From NCBI GenBank assembly GCA_020849475.1, contig JADLGE010000047.1, forward strand, positions 1 to 64,000: a DNA stretch of 64,000 bases, in the 5' to 3' direction. The notes beneath the pieces are model-generated. The model was not told the origin of the DNA and did not search any database. It was given only the letters and a program-made list of their open reading frames with translations. The position numbers and the translations under genes were made by a program. This DNA is from Gammaproteobacteria bacterium (lineage in GTDB: Bacteria; Pseudomonadota; Gammaproteobacteria; Ga0077536). Shown here piece after piece: positions 1 through 8,388 of this stretch. Positions within the stretch are counted from its first letter, which is position 1. Every line of letters begins with the position of its first letter.

Positions 1-1
1 A

Positions 2-157
2 CTGGCACAGCTGTTGGGTCGCAACCCCGACGGGGTTGATTTGCGCAAACGCATTCTGAATCCCCTGGTCGCCCGCAAACAGTTGCAGCGCGCATACCCC
101 AACCCGAACGATCCACGCCAGGCTTACTCGGCCAGCACGACGAAATCTGACGCATGA
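2..157 (+). CDS. C-terminal fragment of an unidentified protein, possibly winged-helix
   Basis: The window opens inside a reading frame that gives 51 residues before a TGA. The stop overlaps the hsdM start codon (ATGA), so the two genes are translationally coupled and belong to one operon. The tail reads LRKRILNPLVARKQLQ followed by YPNPNDPRQAY. This resembles the winged-helix C-terminus of AlbA/AAA-type DNA-binding proteins that often sit inside type I restriction loci, but the fragment is too short to assign. It could equally be the end of another restriction accessory protein. It does not resemble the end of HsdR or HsdS that I know. The 5' end lies outside the window. Confidence 0.5.
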   Translation: MAQLLGRNPDGVDLRKRILNPLVARKQLQRAYPNPNDPRQAYSASTTKSDA

Positions 158-1620
158 ACACCTCCTCCCTCGTCCAGAAAGTCTGGAACTTTTGCCACAC
201 CCTCAAAGACGATGGCGTGGGCTATGGCGACTACCTGGAGCAGCTCACTTACCTGCTGTTTTTGAAGCTGGCGCACGAATACGCGCAAGAGCCCTACAAC
301 CGCGACACGCACATCCCCAACGGCTATGGCTGGGCCAGTCTGACCAGCAAAGTGGGCGAGCCGCTGGAGGCGCATTACCTGGCCACGCTGCACCGGCTGG
401 GGCAGGAGCCGGGCATGCTGGGCGCCATCTTTTTCAAGGCGCAGAACAAGATTCAAGACCCGGCCAAGCTCTCGCGCCTGGTGCAGCTGATTGATGCCGA
501 AAGCTGGATCAGCCTGGATGCCGACACCAAGGGCGACTTGTATGAAGGCCTGCTGCAAAAAAATGCCGAAGACACCAAGAGCGGCGCAGGCCAGTATTTC
601 ACGCCGCGCGCGCTGATCGAAGCCATGGTGGCCTGCGTGCGGCCCGAGCCGCTGAAGACCATCGCCGACCCGGCCTGCGGCACTGGTGGGTTTTTCTTAG
701 GCGCCTACAACTGGTTGAATCGCCCGGACGCCAAGCTCGACAAGCGCCAGAAAGCCTTCCTGCGCGACAAGACCTTTCACGGCAACGAGATTGTGGCCAA
801 CACCCGTCGCCTGTGCCTCATGAATCTCTTTCTGCACAACATCGGCGAATTGGACGGCGAGCCGTCGGTCGATCGTTCCGATGCGTTGCTGTCCGAACCC
901 AAATTCAAAGTGGATTACGTGCTGGCCAACCCGCCCTTCGGCAAGAAGAGCAGCATGACCATCACCAACGAGGAAGGCGAGGAAGATAAATCCGCGCTCA
1001 CCTACGAGCGCCAGGATTTCTGGGAGACCACCTCCAACAAACAGCTCAATTTCCTGCAGCACATCGTCAGCATGCTGAAGGTGGACGGCAAGGCGGCGGT
1101 AGTACTGCCGGACAATGTGCTGTTTGAAGGCGGCGCCGGCGAGAAGATTCGGCGCAAGCTGCTGGAGAACTGCGACGTGCATACCGTGCTGCGGCTACCA
1201 ACGGGCATCTTCTATGCGCAGGGGGTGAAGGCCAACGTCGTGTTCTTCGATGCCAGACCTAAGGACGGCGAGATTCACACCCGGGGCGTGTGGTTCTATG
1301 ACCTTCGCACCAACAAACACTTCACGCTCAAGACCCGCACGCTCAAGCTCGAGGACCTGCAGGATTTCAGTGCCTGTTACAACCCTGAAAATCGCCATCA
1401 GCGCGTCGCGAATGAGCGCTTCCGGTTTTTCAGCTATGACGAACTCATGGCGCGCGACAAGGCCAGCCTGGATATCTTCTGGCTGAAAGACGACAGCCTG
1501 GACAATCTCGATGACTTGCCGCCACCTGATGTGTTGCAGCAGGAGATCATCGAACACCTGGAAGCGGCGCTTGCGGCTTTCAGGGATGTGGCGGCGGCTT
1601 TGCCGAAGTCGGACGGGTGA
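154..1620 (+). CDS. hsdM: Type I restriction-modification DNA methyltransferase (M subunit)
   Basis: A 488-residue N6-adenine methyltransferase, the modification subunit that acts with HsdS (and with HsdR for cleavage). The N-terminal helical HsdM_N region covers about residues 5-130. The SAM-binding motif I DPACGTGGF begins at D172, and the catalytic motif IV NPPF is at 259-262, so both active-site motifs are intact. Length is normal for the family (about 480-520). The start is fixed by the 4-base ATGA overlap with the upstream gene. Unusually, no hsdS follows. The stop codon overlaps the GTG of a truncated DUF3800 frame, which suggests the locus was broken and rejoined here. Whether hsdS and hsdR lie upstream cannot be seen. 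The enzyme looks functional but may be an orphan in this locus. Confidence 0.95.
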   Translation: MNTSSLVQKVWNFCHTLKDDGVGYGDYLEQLTYLLFLKLAHEYAQEPYNRDTHIPNGYGWASLTSKVGEPLEAHYLATLHRLGQEPGMLGAIFFKAQNKIQDPAKLSRLVQLIDAESWISLDADTKGDLYEGLLQKNAEDTKSGAGQYFTPRALIEAMVACVRPEPLKTIADPACGTGGFFLGAYNWLNRPDAKLDKRQKAFLRDKTFHGNEIVANTRRLCLMNLFLHNIGELDGEPSVDRSDALLSEPKFKVDYVLANPPFGKKSSMTITNEEGEEDKSALTYERQDFWETTSNKQLNFLQHIVSMLKVDGKAAVVLPDNVLFEGGAGEKIRRKLLENCDVHTVLRLPTGIFYAQGVKANVVFFDARPKDGEIHTRGVWFYDLRTNKHFTLKTRTLKLEDLQDFSACYNPENRHQRVANERFRFFSYDELMARDKASLDIFWLKDDSLDNLDDLPPPDVLQQEIIEHLEAALAAFRDVAAALPKSDG

Positions 1621-2288
1621 GAGGAAAGCGCCATTACAGCGAAAAGAGGGTGCCGGCGCTTCAGAAATTCAAATTCAACCACTTCGGTCATGACCATGTG
1701 GTGCTCCATGAGAACGAAATTCGCGAAGAGAAGGGGGTTTTCAAGTTCGTCAATGAACAGCACCGAAATCAGTTTCTCAATGAATTGACAGGCATCATCG
1801 AGGCAGGGAATTTCATTCTTATTGCGCGCATCATCGAAAAAGAGAACCTGAGTGGTCGCGAGGCGATATCAAATCCTTATCACATCGCGCTGGGCTTCTG
1901 TTTAGAAACCTTGCACAAGTTTTTACTCGAAAAGAACCAGGACGACACGCTAACGCATGTTGTCTTCGAGTCCCGAGGGAAGAAAGAGGATGACGAGCTT
2001 GAATTGGAGTTCAGGAGGATCTGCGATGGCGCTAATCGACAAGGAAGGAATCTTCCGTGCGGCATCATTCTGGCTGATAAGAGATCCAATTCGTCCGGGT
2101 TGCAGTTGGCAGACTTGGTCGCGCGACCAATCGGCCTGAGTGTTCTGCGGCCGGGCCAGGAAAACCGAGCGTTCGAAGTGCTGAAGCGAAAATTCTTCTG
2201 TAGCGGCGGGCGGGAACAAGTCGGGGTGGGATTCGAGAATTGGGGCTTGAAGATTTTCCCGAGCCCAGAAAGCGAAAAGCCCCGATGA
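1617..2288 (+). pseudogene. DUF3800 domain protein, 5'-truncated
   Basis: The frame opens with a GTG overlapping the hsdM TGA and runs 223 residues. From about residue 17 it matches the middle and end of DUF3800 proteins: FNHFGHDHVVLH, then VVFESRGKKEDDELE, then LQLADLVARPI, and the final GLKIFP. The family's N-terminal strand with the FxDESG acidic motif (about 50 residues) is missing, and no other frame upstream supplies it because hsdM occupies that DNA. DUF3800 is thought to have an RNase H-like fold, so losing the first acidic strand should inactivate it. Codon use is slightly more AT-rich than its neighbours. A remnant joined to hsdM by deletion or recombination is the simplest reading; a shortened coupled protein remains possible. 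Confidence 0.75.
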
Positions 2289-2766
2289 ATCTCACCGAGG
2301 CTGTGACGCCGACCGGGATCCCCCAGTCCACTTGGGCATATTTTAGGCTTAGCAGCGCGACTCCGGCAAGGCAATGTTTGATGTTTTTAGCACGGCGTCC
2401 CCGCAGAGGCCTGATGAAGCCTGGCAACCCTATAAGCGGGTAGGAAAGCGGGTACAAATCGCTCACCGGATAGGCCCTATCCAGCATTGGCGCGCGCCTT
2501 GGTCCCAACTTCCCGTTCAACGTCTAATCGCCCTGGTCCAACGAGCAGCGGTAGCGATGCGGACCAGCGACTTCTGCCACGACGAGCATCCAGATAATTC
2601 CAGTCGTTACGATAGACGTGACGCCTGACCGCTAGTTATCCTGCCTCAGGAACGGGAGGCTCCGCGACAAACGCACCCGCGAATTCGTGAAGGGGCGTTA
2701 GGTCAAGGCGTCTCGGCCTCTCTACCCGCAAGCGCGAGCCAATCCCTGCCGGGCATTCCATCGGAC
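2289..2766. other. 478-base non-coding stretch
   Basis: No frame here has family similarity on either strand. The only clear structure is a short palindrome at 2468-2482 (GGATAG, 3-base loop, CTATCC). The segment separates the restriction and DUF3800 remnant from the SNF2 gene and probably carries the SNF2 promoter near its right end. No confident -35/-10 pair could be assigned. Confidence 0.5.
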
Positions 2767-5535
2767 ATGCATGCGACTCAAGAATTATTGATTGCACCGC
2801 AGGGGCGGCTGTTGATGCGCGCGGCGCAGGATGCCGACATGGCATTGGACGACGCGCTTCATGAGGCTTTCGCCACCAGCTCCGCCCATGGTTTGCTGGC
2901 CCTGGCGGCACGGCGCCGTGAGGCCCAGACCTGGCCATCGGCCTGGCTATTCTGGCGCGAGTTTGTCGATGCCTACTTGACGGCGCTGGCGCACACGCCG
3001 GAGGTCGGCGATGACGAAGACATCGCCCCGGTCGCGGCGCCGCCGGCGCTCTTTTCTACATTCGCGTTGCGCGTGCCGGCCATGACAGGCGCGGAGTATG
3101 CCGCGCCGGAAGTCTTCGCGCGCTTGTGGCAGGAACTTGATGCGCATGCGCGGCGCGCGGCGCGCAGCGCCGGCGGCTTGAAACCGTGGCTGCAGCGCGT
3201 CCGCCCGGCGCTTCATCTGCTCGGCAAAGTCACCTTCCATCTTGCCGAGAACAAGCGCTCGCCGAGCACGCCGTTCGCTTTCATGGCGACCTATACGCAC
3301 CGGCTGTCGGCCCAGGACAAGCCTGTGCATTTGCCGCTGGGGCGCGCACTTGAGCAATATGCTGGCGCCAAGAACCAGGCTGCGTTGCGCTCGCTGCTTG
3401 AGCCGGTACAGCAGGCCGCCGCGCACAGTGTCTGGACCCGCGCTTTGCTCGACAGTCAACGCGTCTTTCAGGCGCAAGCCTGGCGGCCGGCCGAGGCCTA
3501 CGCGTTCTTGCGCGAGGTGCCGGTGCTTGAACAGAGCGGCATCATCACGCGCATCCCGGACTGGTGGAGAAATGGTCGCGGCCCACGCCCACAGGTGAGC
3601 GTGCGCGTCGGCGGCGCTGTGAAGGGAGGCGGGCTCGGCCTTGAATCCTTGTTGAATTTTTCGGTCGCGGCCACGCTCGATGGCACCGCCCTTACGCCCG
3701 CGGAGTGGCGGACATTGATGAATGCTGGCAGCGACCTCGTATCGTTGCGTGGGCAGTGGGTTGAGGTCGACAGCGAGAAGCTCGCCAGCGTGCTCAAGCA
3801 TTGGCGACAGGTGCAGGCCGATGCCGCCGGTGATGGCATGTCGTTTCTCGAAGGCATGCGTCTGCTGGCCGGCGTGCGGCTGACAGGCAGCCGTGCAACG
3901 GAGACTTCGACGGCGGACTGGAGCGAGGTGCTCGCCGACGGCTGGCTGCGCGAGACCTTGGAGGCGTTACGCACACCCGACACACTCGCGGCCTTCGACG
4001 CGAGCAGGCATCTCGCCGCTACGTTGCGACCCTATCAGGCGACAGGCGTGAGCTGGTTGTACCTGTTGCAGAGTCTTGGGCTCGGCGCCTGTCTGGCCGA
4101 CGATATGGGGCTCGGTAAGACCATTCAAGTCATCGCACTGCTGCTGCAGTTGAAGCACGGCAGCGCGCTCGACAACGCTGCCCGCTCCCCCTCCGCGCGG
4201 CGCCGCAAAGCAGCGAGCGGCACCGCCAACAAGCCCGGCCCGACCTTGTTGGTAGCCCCCGCCTCGCTGCTTGCCAACTGGAAAAGCGAGCTCGCACGCT
4301 TCGCACCGAGCCTGCGCGCCAGCTTCGCGCATCCCGCCGAGAATCCCGCTGGCACCTGGCGCAACGACGCGACCGCCGACGCATTTCTCGCCGATCAGGA
4401 CGTGATCTTGACGACCTACGGACAGGCCACGCGACTGCCATGGTTGGCCACGCGCGAATGGCGATTGCTGGTGCTCGACGAAGCGCAGGCGATCAAGAAT
4501 CCCGGCGCGCGTCAGACCCGCGCGATAAAAGGCCTGCGCGCGCGGGCACGCATCGCGCTCAGCGGCACGCCGGTCGAAAACCGCCTGGGTGATCTGTGGT
4601 CCTTGTTCGACTTCCTCAATCCCGGCCTGCTCGGCACCGCCCCTGAGTTCACTCGCTACGTAAAGGCTCTCCAGGCGGCCGACCCACCGAATTTCGCGCC
4701 GCTGCGGCAACTCGTGCGACCCTATCTGCTGCGACGCCTTAAAACCGATCGCAAAGTCATCGCCGACTTGCCTGACAAGACCGAACTGACGGCCTGGTGC
4801 TCACTCAGTCAACGCCAGGCCGCGCTGTACGAGCAGAGCGTGCATGAACTGGCGGAGCAGCTCAGCACCCCGCGTGAGGGCATCGCGCGGCGCGGCCTGG
4901 TGCTGGCGTTCCTGACCCGCTTCAAGCAGATCTGCAATCACCCCAGTCATTGGCTGGGCGACGACGAATACGCCGCCGGCGATAGCGGCAAGTTCCAGCG
5001 ACTCGCAGAGCTGTGCGAGGAAATCGCTGCGCGCCAGGAGAAGCTGCTGCTCTTCACCCAGTACCGCGAAATGACCGCGCCGCTGGCCGCGCATTTGCGT
5101 GACCTGTTCGGACGCCCTGGCCTCACACTCGACGGCTCGACGCCCGTCAAGCAACGACAAGGGCTGGTCGATGCATTTCAGCGCAATGATGGCCCGCCAT
5201 TTTTCGTGCTGTCGCTGAAGGCCGGCGGCACCGGGCTCAATCTCACCGCCGCCAGCCATGTGCTGCACTTTGACCGTTGGTGGAACCCTGCGGTGGAAAA
5301 TCAAGCCACCGATAGGGCATTCCGCATCGGGCAGAAAAGCAATGTGCTGGTGCATAAGTTCGCGTGTCGCGGCACGATTGAAGAGCGCATCGATGCCCTT
5401 ATCAAGGACAAGCAGTCGCTGGCCGAAGCGGTGCTGGGTGCGGCCGGTGGCGCCGAGAAATTGCTGACCGAGATGTCGAATGAAGAACTGTTGCGCTTCG
5501 TCGCGCTGGATCTCAAGTCGGCCAGCAGTGATTGA
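2767..5535 (+). CDS. SNF2-family DEAD/DEAH-box helicase
   Basis: A 922-residue SNF2/Rad54-type double-stranded DNA translocase. Residues 1 to about 400 form the poorly conserved N-terminal region seen in bacterial SNF2 proteins. The ATPase core follows: Walker A DDMGLGKT begins at D445, the Walker B variant DEAQ is at 571-574, SGTPVENRLGDLWSL is motif III, and the helicase C lobe ends with motif VI around QATDRAFRIGQ (Q846). All motifs are intact, so it should be an active ATPase that remodels or translocates on DNA. It is followed 42 bases later by a SWIM zinc-finger gene, a partnership seen repeatedly in bacteria. The exact target is unknown. Proximity to hsdM could indicate a defence role but does not prove one. 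Confidence 0.93.
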   Translation: MHATQELLIAPQGRLLMRAAQDADMALDDALHEAFATSSAHGLLALAARRREAQTWPSAWLFWREFVDAYLTALAHTPEVGDDEDIAPVAAPPALFSTFALRVPAMTGAEYAAPEVFARLWQELDAHARRAARSAGGLKPWLQRVRPALHLLGKVTFHLAENKRSPSTPFAFMATYTHRLSAQDKPVHLPLGRALEQYAGAKNQAALRSLLEPVQQAAAHSVWTRALLDSQRVFQAQAWRPAEAYAFLREVPVLEQSGIITRIPDWWRNGRGPRPQVSVRVGGAVKGGGLGLESLLNFSVAATLDGTALTPAEWRTLMNAGSDLVSLRGQWVEVDSEKLASVLKHWRQVQADAAGDGMSFLEGMRLLAGVRLTGSRATETSTADWSEVLADGWLRETLEALRTPDTLAAFDASRHLAATLRPYQATGVSWLYLLQSLGLGACLADDMGLGKTIQVIALLLQLKHGSALDNAARSPSARRRKAASGTANKPGPTLLVAPASLLANWKSELARFAPSLRASFAHPAENPAGTWRNDATADAFLADQDVILTTYGQATRLPWLATREWRLLVLDEAQAIKNPGARQTRAIKGLRARARIALSGTPVENRLGDLWSLFDFLNPGLLGTAPEFTRYVKALQAADPPNFAPLRQLVRPYLLRRLKTDRKVIADLPDKTELTAWCSLSQRQAALYEQSVHELAEQLSTPREGIARRGLVLAFLTRFKQICNHPSHWLGDDEYAAGDSGKFQRLAELCEEIAARQEKLLLFTQYREMTAPLAAHLRDLFGRPGLTLDGSTPVKQRQGLVDAFQRNDGPPFFVLSLKAGGTGLNLTAASHVLHFDRWWNPAVENQATDRAFRIGQKSNVLVHKFACRGTIEERIDALIKDKQSLAEAVLGAAGGAEKLLTEMSNEELLRFVALDLKSASSD

Positions 5536-5577
5536 CCGCCGCACGCCCATCCACCCTGACCGCCAGCGAGAGAATTG

Positions 5578-6444
5578 ATGGCCTGGTATTCCTATCGTCC
5601 CTATGTCACGGTCGCTGACCGTCGACGCAAAGCCCAGGCCACCGCGCGCAAACTGGCAAAGCAAGGTCGCGTGCTTGCGCCCGTGGAATTGGCCAGCAGT
5701 CGCATCGCCACGACTTTCTGGGGTAAGGCCTGGTGCAAAAATCTCGAGGACTACAGCGACTTTGCGAACCGCTTGCCGCGAGGTCGCACCTATGTGCGTA
5801 ACGGCGCGATCATCGATTTACAGATCACTACCGGTCAGGTCGAGGCCTTGGTGCAGGGCTCCGAGCTCTACCGCGTCGTTATCACCTTCAAGCGTTTGGC
5901 GGCGAAGCGCTGGCAGGGCTTCAAGAAACACTCCGCCGGCAAGTTCGTCAATCTGCTTGACCTGCTGCAAGGCCGCTTGTCGCAGGACATCCTCGCTACC
6001 ATCACTTCACGTGACAATGGCCTTTTCCCCGCGCCGCTAGAGATCAAGCTCGGCTGCTCCTGTCCCGACTGGGCGACGATGTGCAAGCACGTCGCGGCGG
6101 TCCTCTACGGCGTTGGCGCACGGCTCGATCAAGACCCCGAACTGTTCTTCATCTTGCGCGGTGTGGACATGCAGGAGCTCATGAAGGCCGCCACCGCTTC
6201 TGCTGTGCGGGCGCCAAAGGGCCGCACGTCCGCGACAGCAAAGGCCATCGCCGACCAAGACTTAAGCGAGATTTTCGGCGTGGAGATCGAGACCGCGCCG
6301 CCTGCGACCGCGCGACCGCGCAAGCGCGGTGTGAAAATGAAATCCACGGCAAAACGAGGTCAGGCAGCAGCCCAGCCCGAATCCGCCAAGAAGACCAAGC
6401 CCGTCGCGAAGGCCAAGCCGCGCAAACCACATGCCCACCACTGA
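5578..6444 (+). CDS. SWIM zinc-finger protein
   Basis: A 288-residue protein with a SWIM zinc finger, CxCx(n)CxH, formed by C160, C162, C169 and H171 (GCSCPDW then CKH). SWIM fingers bind DNA or protein partners and take their name from SWI2/SNF2 and MuDR proteins. The gene lies directly after the SNF2 helicase, so the product probably acts with it as an adaptor. The last 60 or so residues are rich in Lys, Ala and Pro, like a histone H1-type tail, which would suit non-specific nucleic-acid binding. I chose the ATG at 5578 over the in-frame TTG at 5575 because of the AGCGAG sequence about 8 bases upstream. There is no catalytic domain. Confidence 0.88.
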   Translation: MAWYSYRPYVTVADRRRKAQATARKLAKQGRVLAPVELASSRIATTFWGKAWCKNLEDYSDFANRLPRGRTYVRNGAIIDLQITTGQVEALVQGSELYRVVITFKRLAAKRWQGFKKHSAGKFVNLLDLLQGRLSQDILATITSRDNGLFPAPLEIKLGCSCPDWATMCKHVAAVLYGVGARLDQDPELFFILRGVDMQELMKAATASAVRAPKGRTSATAKAIADQDLSEIFGVEIETAPPATARPRKRGVKMKSTAKRGQAAAQPESAKKTKPVAKAKPRKPHAHH

Positions 6445-6581
6445 CGAGCGCGCAATGTCAGGCCGAAGTCGGACCCCGTTAGAATTCGGCTATGAATGCG
6501 GCTGCAACGTGCTTTGTATCGGCATCGCCAGGTGTGGCCTCGGTTTGCCTGTCGAGTCACGTTGCCGTCGATAAAAGAGGT

Positions 6582-8387
6582 TTACGGGCGCGGTGCACGA
6601 GCTTCGCGACGGGTCACCCACACACGTCGTACATGGGCGCCGTGCGCGCCGGCGGTGAGAATCACCTGGCCTTCGGCCAGTTCAACCTGCGCATGGTCGT
6701 CACTTTCGGCGCGTGCCTGCCATTGCTCATGCGACAGCCCGGCAATGCGCAGCCCCACCGACTGCCCGCTCTTGAGCAACACACCGACGTGGCCGGCCGC
6801 ATCGAGGGTGGTCACGGCGCTGCCGATGGCGAAGAAGTGGCCGGGGATATTCACGCCCCGGGCGTCGCTGCGGATGCCGATGCGCCCGTCGGTGCGCGCG
6901 AATATCTGCGAGCGGAATGTGTAAGGCTCGCGCCCTTCGAAATTCACCAGCCGATAGCGGTCGCGGAAATCCTTGCGCGCCAACAGTTCGCGGCCGCTGC
7001 GATAACAGCCGTGACTGGCGCCTTGCGGGAGACAGGGCAGCACCAGGTCCGGCGCGCGCGACATCACGTATTCACCGTTGCCGAGCTCATGGCCCACACG
7101 CCCATGCCCGAAATCCGGCGGTGGATGACTGGCGAGAAACTTATCGTTGATGCCGAGCATGTCGAGTGCCGGCAGGCGTGAGAAATAGGGCAGGCAGCCG
7201 GCGGCATCGACCGCCAGCAAAGGTTGCTCCGCTTGATAGGCGCGGCCGAGCAGGCGGCCGACGACTTCGCCGTCCCATTCCCAGCGCTCGGTGGTGGCGA
7301 GCATGTTTTGTGGGTCGCTGGTCGTCAGTTCGATTTGCAGCGCGAGGCTGAGCAGCGCGAGCGGCAGCAGCACCGAGCGCGCACGCGTGACCGCGAACGC
7401 TACACGCAGACCCACCGCCAGCACGAAGCCCACCGCCACCAGCACGGGCACGATGTGACGGCGCGCCGGAAAGATATCGCCGCCGATGGTCGTGACATAC
7501 AGCGTCCACAGCGCGATGACGCCGAGCGCCGGCGCCATGGGCCGCCACGCACGACGCGCGACCACCAGCAGCAGCACCGCGAGCGCCAGCAGCGGCCACA
7601 GGTGCAGGCCCGCATCGAGCACGTAGATCACGCCATGGATGAGACGGTCGACGCTCAGGGCGAGCTTGGCGCGCGCGGAGTTCGGCACCCACTCGCCATA
7701 GTAGGCAAGGCGGAACGCGAGTTGCGCGCCGACCGCCGTCGCCGCCATCACGCCGATGATGAGCACGCGCGGCAAGGCACGCCAGCCGAGCGCACTCAAG
7801 AGCCCCGCCAACAGGCCGACCACCAGCACCGGACTGTCGGGCCGCGTCAGGCATAACGCGGCAAGCGGCAGGGCGCAGCGCCACGGTTGGCTGATGCTCG
7901 ATGATTCGATGCAGCGCGCGGCTTCGACCAGTGCCAGCGCCAGAAACAAGGCGATGAACGCTTGCTCGAGTCCGCCGACGGCCCACACCGCCAGCGGCCC
8001 GCTGAGCGCGAGACCGCAGGCCGCCAGCGCACCCGCGGCCCAGGCTGCGCGCTTGTCGCTGACGGTGCAGCGCGCGACGCACACGAGTGCACCGCTCATG
8101 CCGATGATGCCGAGCACACGCGCGGCGCTGATCAGATCCATACCTAGCGCATGCAGCGCGGCGGTGGCCAGCACCCAGGCAAGATTCGAATAGCCTTCCA
8201 CCCGTTCGCCATCGTTCCAGGTGAGCCCCAGGCCCTGCACGAAGCGCTCGGCATAGCGCAGCGAAATCAAGGCATCGTCGGCGAAGAAGGGCTGGTAGAG
8301 GGTGATGTGCAGGGCGAGCAGCAGCAAAGCCGGTGCGGCCGCCAGCAGTGTGCGAGGCCAATGGGTGCGCGACACCGCTTCCAGCAA
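6582..8387 (-). CDS. AftB-like GT-C membrane glycosyltransferase
   Basis: A 601-residue polytopic membrane protein. A first hydrophobic helix (about 13-32) leads into the acidic loop FFADDALISLRY with D37-D38, followed by NDGERVEGYSN. This is the pattern of mycobacterial arabinofuranosyltransferase AftB and its proteobacterial relatives, GT-C enzymes that take polyprenyl-phosphate sugars. About nine to eleven helices follow to roughly residue 350, then a soluble C-terminal part. The sugar and acceptor are unknown; glycan or glycolipid modification at the inner membrane is inferred. The start is a TTG one base after the stop of the upstream selenoprotein gene, so the two genes are coupled and expression may depend on translation through the UGA codon. 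Confidence 0.85.
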   Translation of the reverse strand: MLEAVSRTHWPRTLLAAAPALLLLALHITLYQPFFADDALISLRYAERFVQGLGLTWNDGERVEGYSNLAWVLATAALHALGMDLISAARVLGIIGMSGALVCVARCTVSDKRAAWAAGALAACGLALSGPLAVWAVGGLEQAFIALFLALALVEAARCIESSSISQPWRCALPLAALCLTRPDSPVLVVGLLAGLLSALGWRALPRVLIIGVMAATAVGAQLAFRLAYYGEWVPNSARAKLALSVDRLIHGVIYVLDAGLHLWPLLALAVLLLVVARRAWRPMAPALGVIALWTLYVTTIGGDIFPARRHIVPVLVAVGFVLAVGLRVAFAVTRARSVLLPLALLSLALQIELTTSDPQNMLATTERWEWDGEVVGRLLGRAYQAEQPLLAVDAAGCLPYFSRLPALDMLGINDKFLASHPPPDFGHGRVGHELGNGEYVMSRAPDLVLPCLPQGASHGCYRSGRELLARKDFRDRYRLVNFEGREPYTFRSQIFARTDGRIGIRSDARGVNIPGHFFAIGSAVTTLDAAGHVGVLLKSGQSVGLRIAGLSHEQWQARAESDDHAQVELAEGQVILTAGAHGAHVRRVWVTRREARAPRP

Positions 8388-8388
8388 T

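Noticed and set aside
2623..2703. Possible integron attC site (GTTAGGT at 2697-2703)
   Set aside because: The 5' partner RYYYAAC is degenerate at a fitting distance, the arms do not pair well, and there is no integrase or cassette array.
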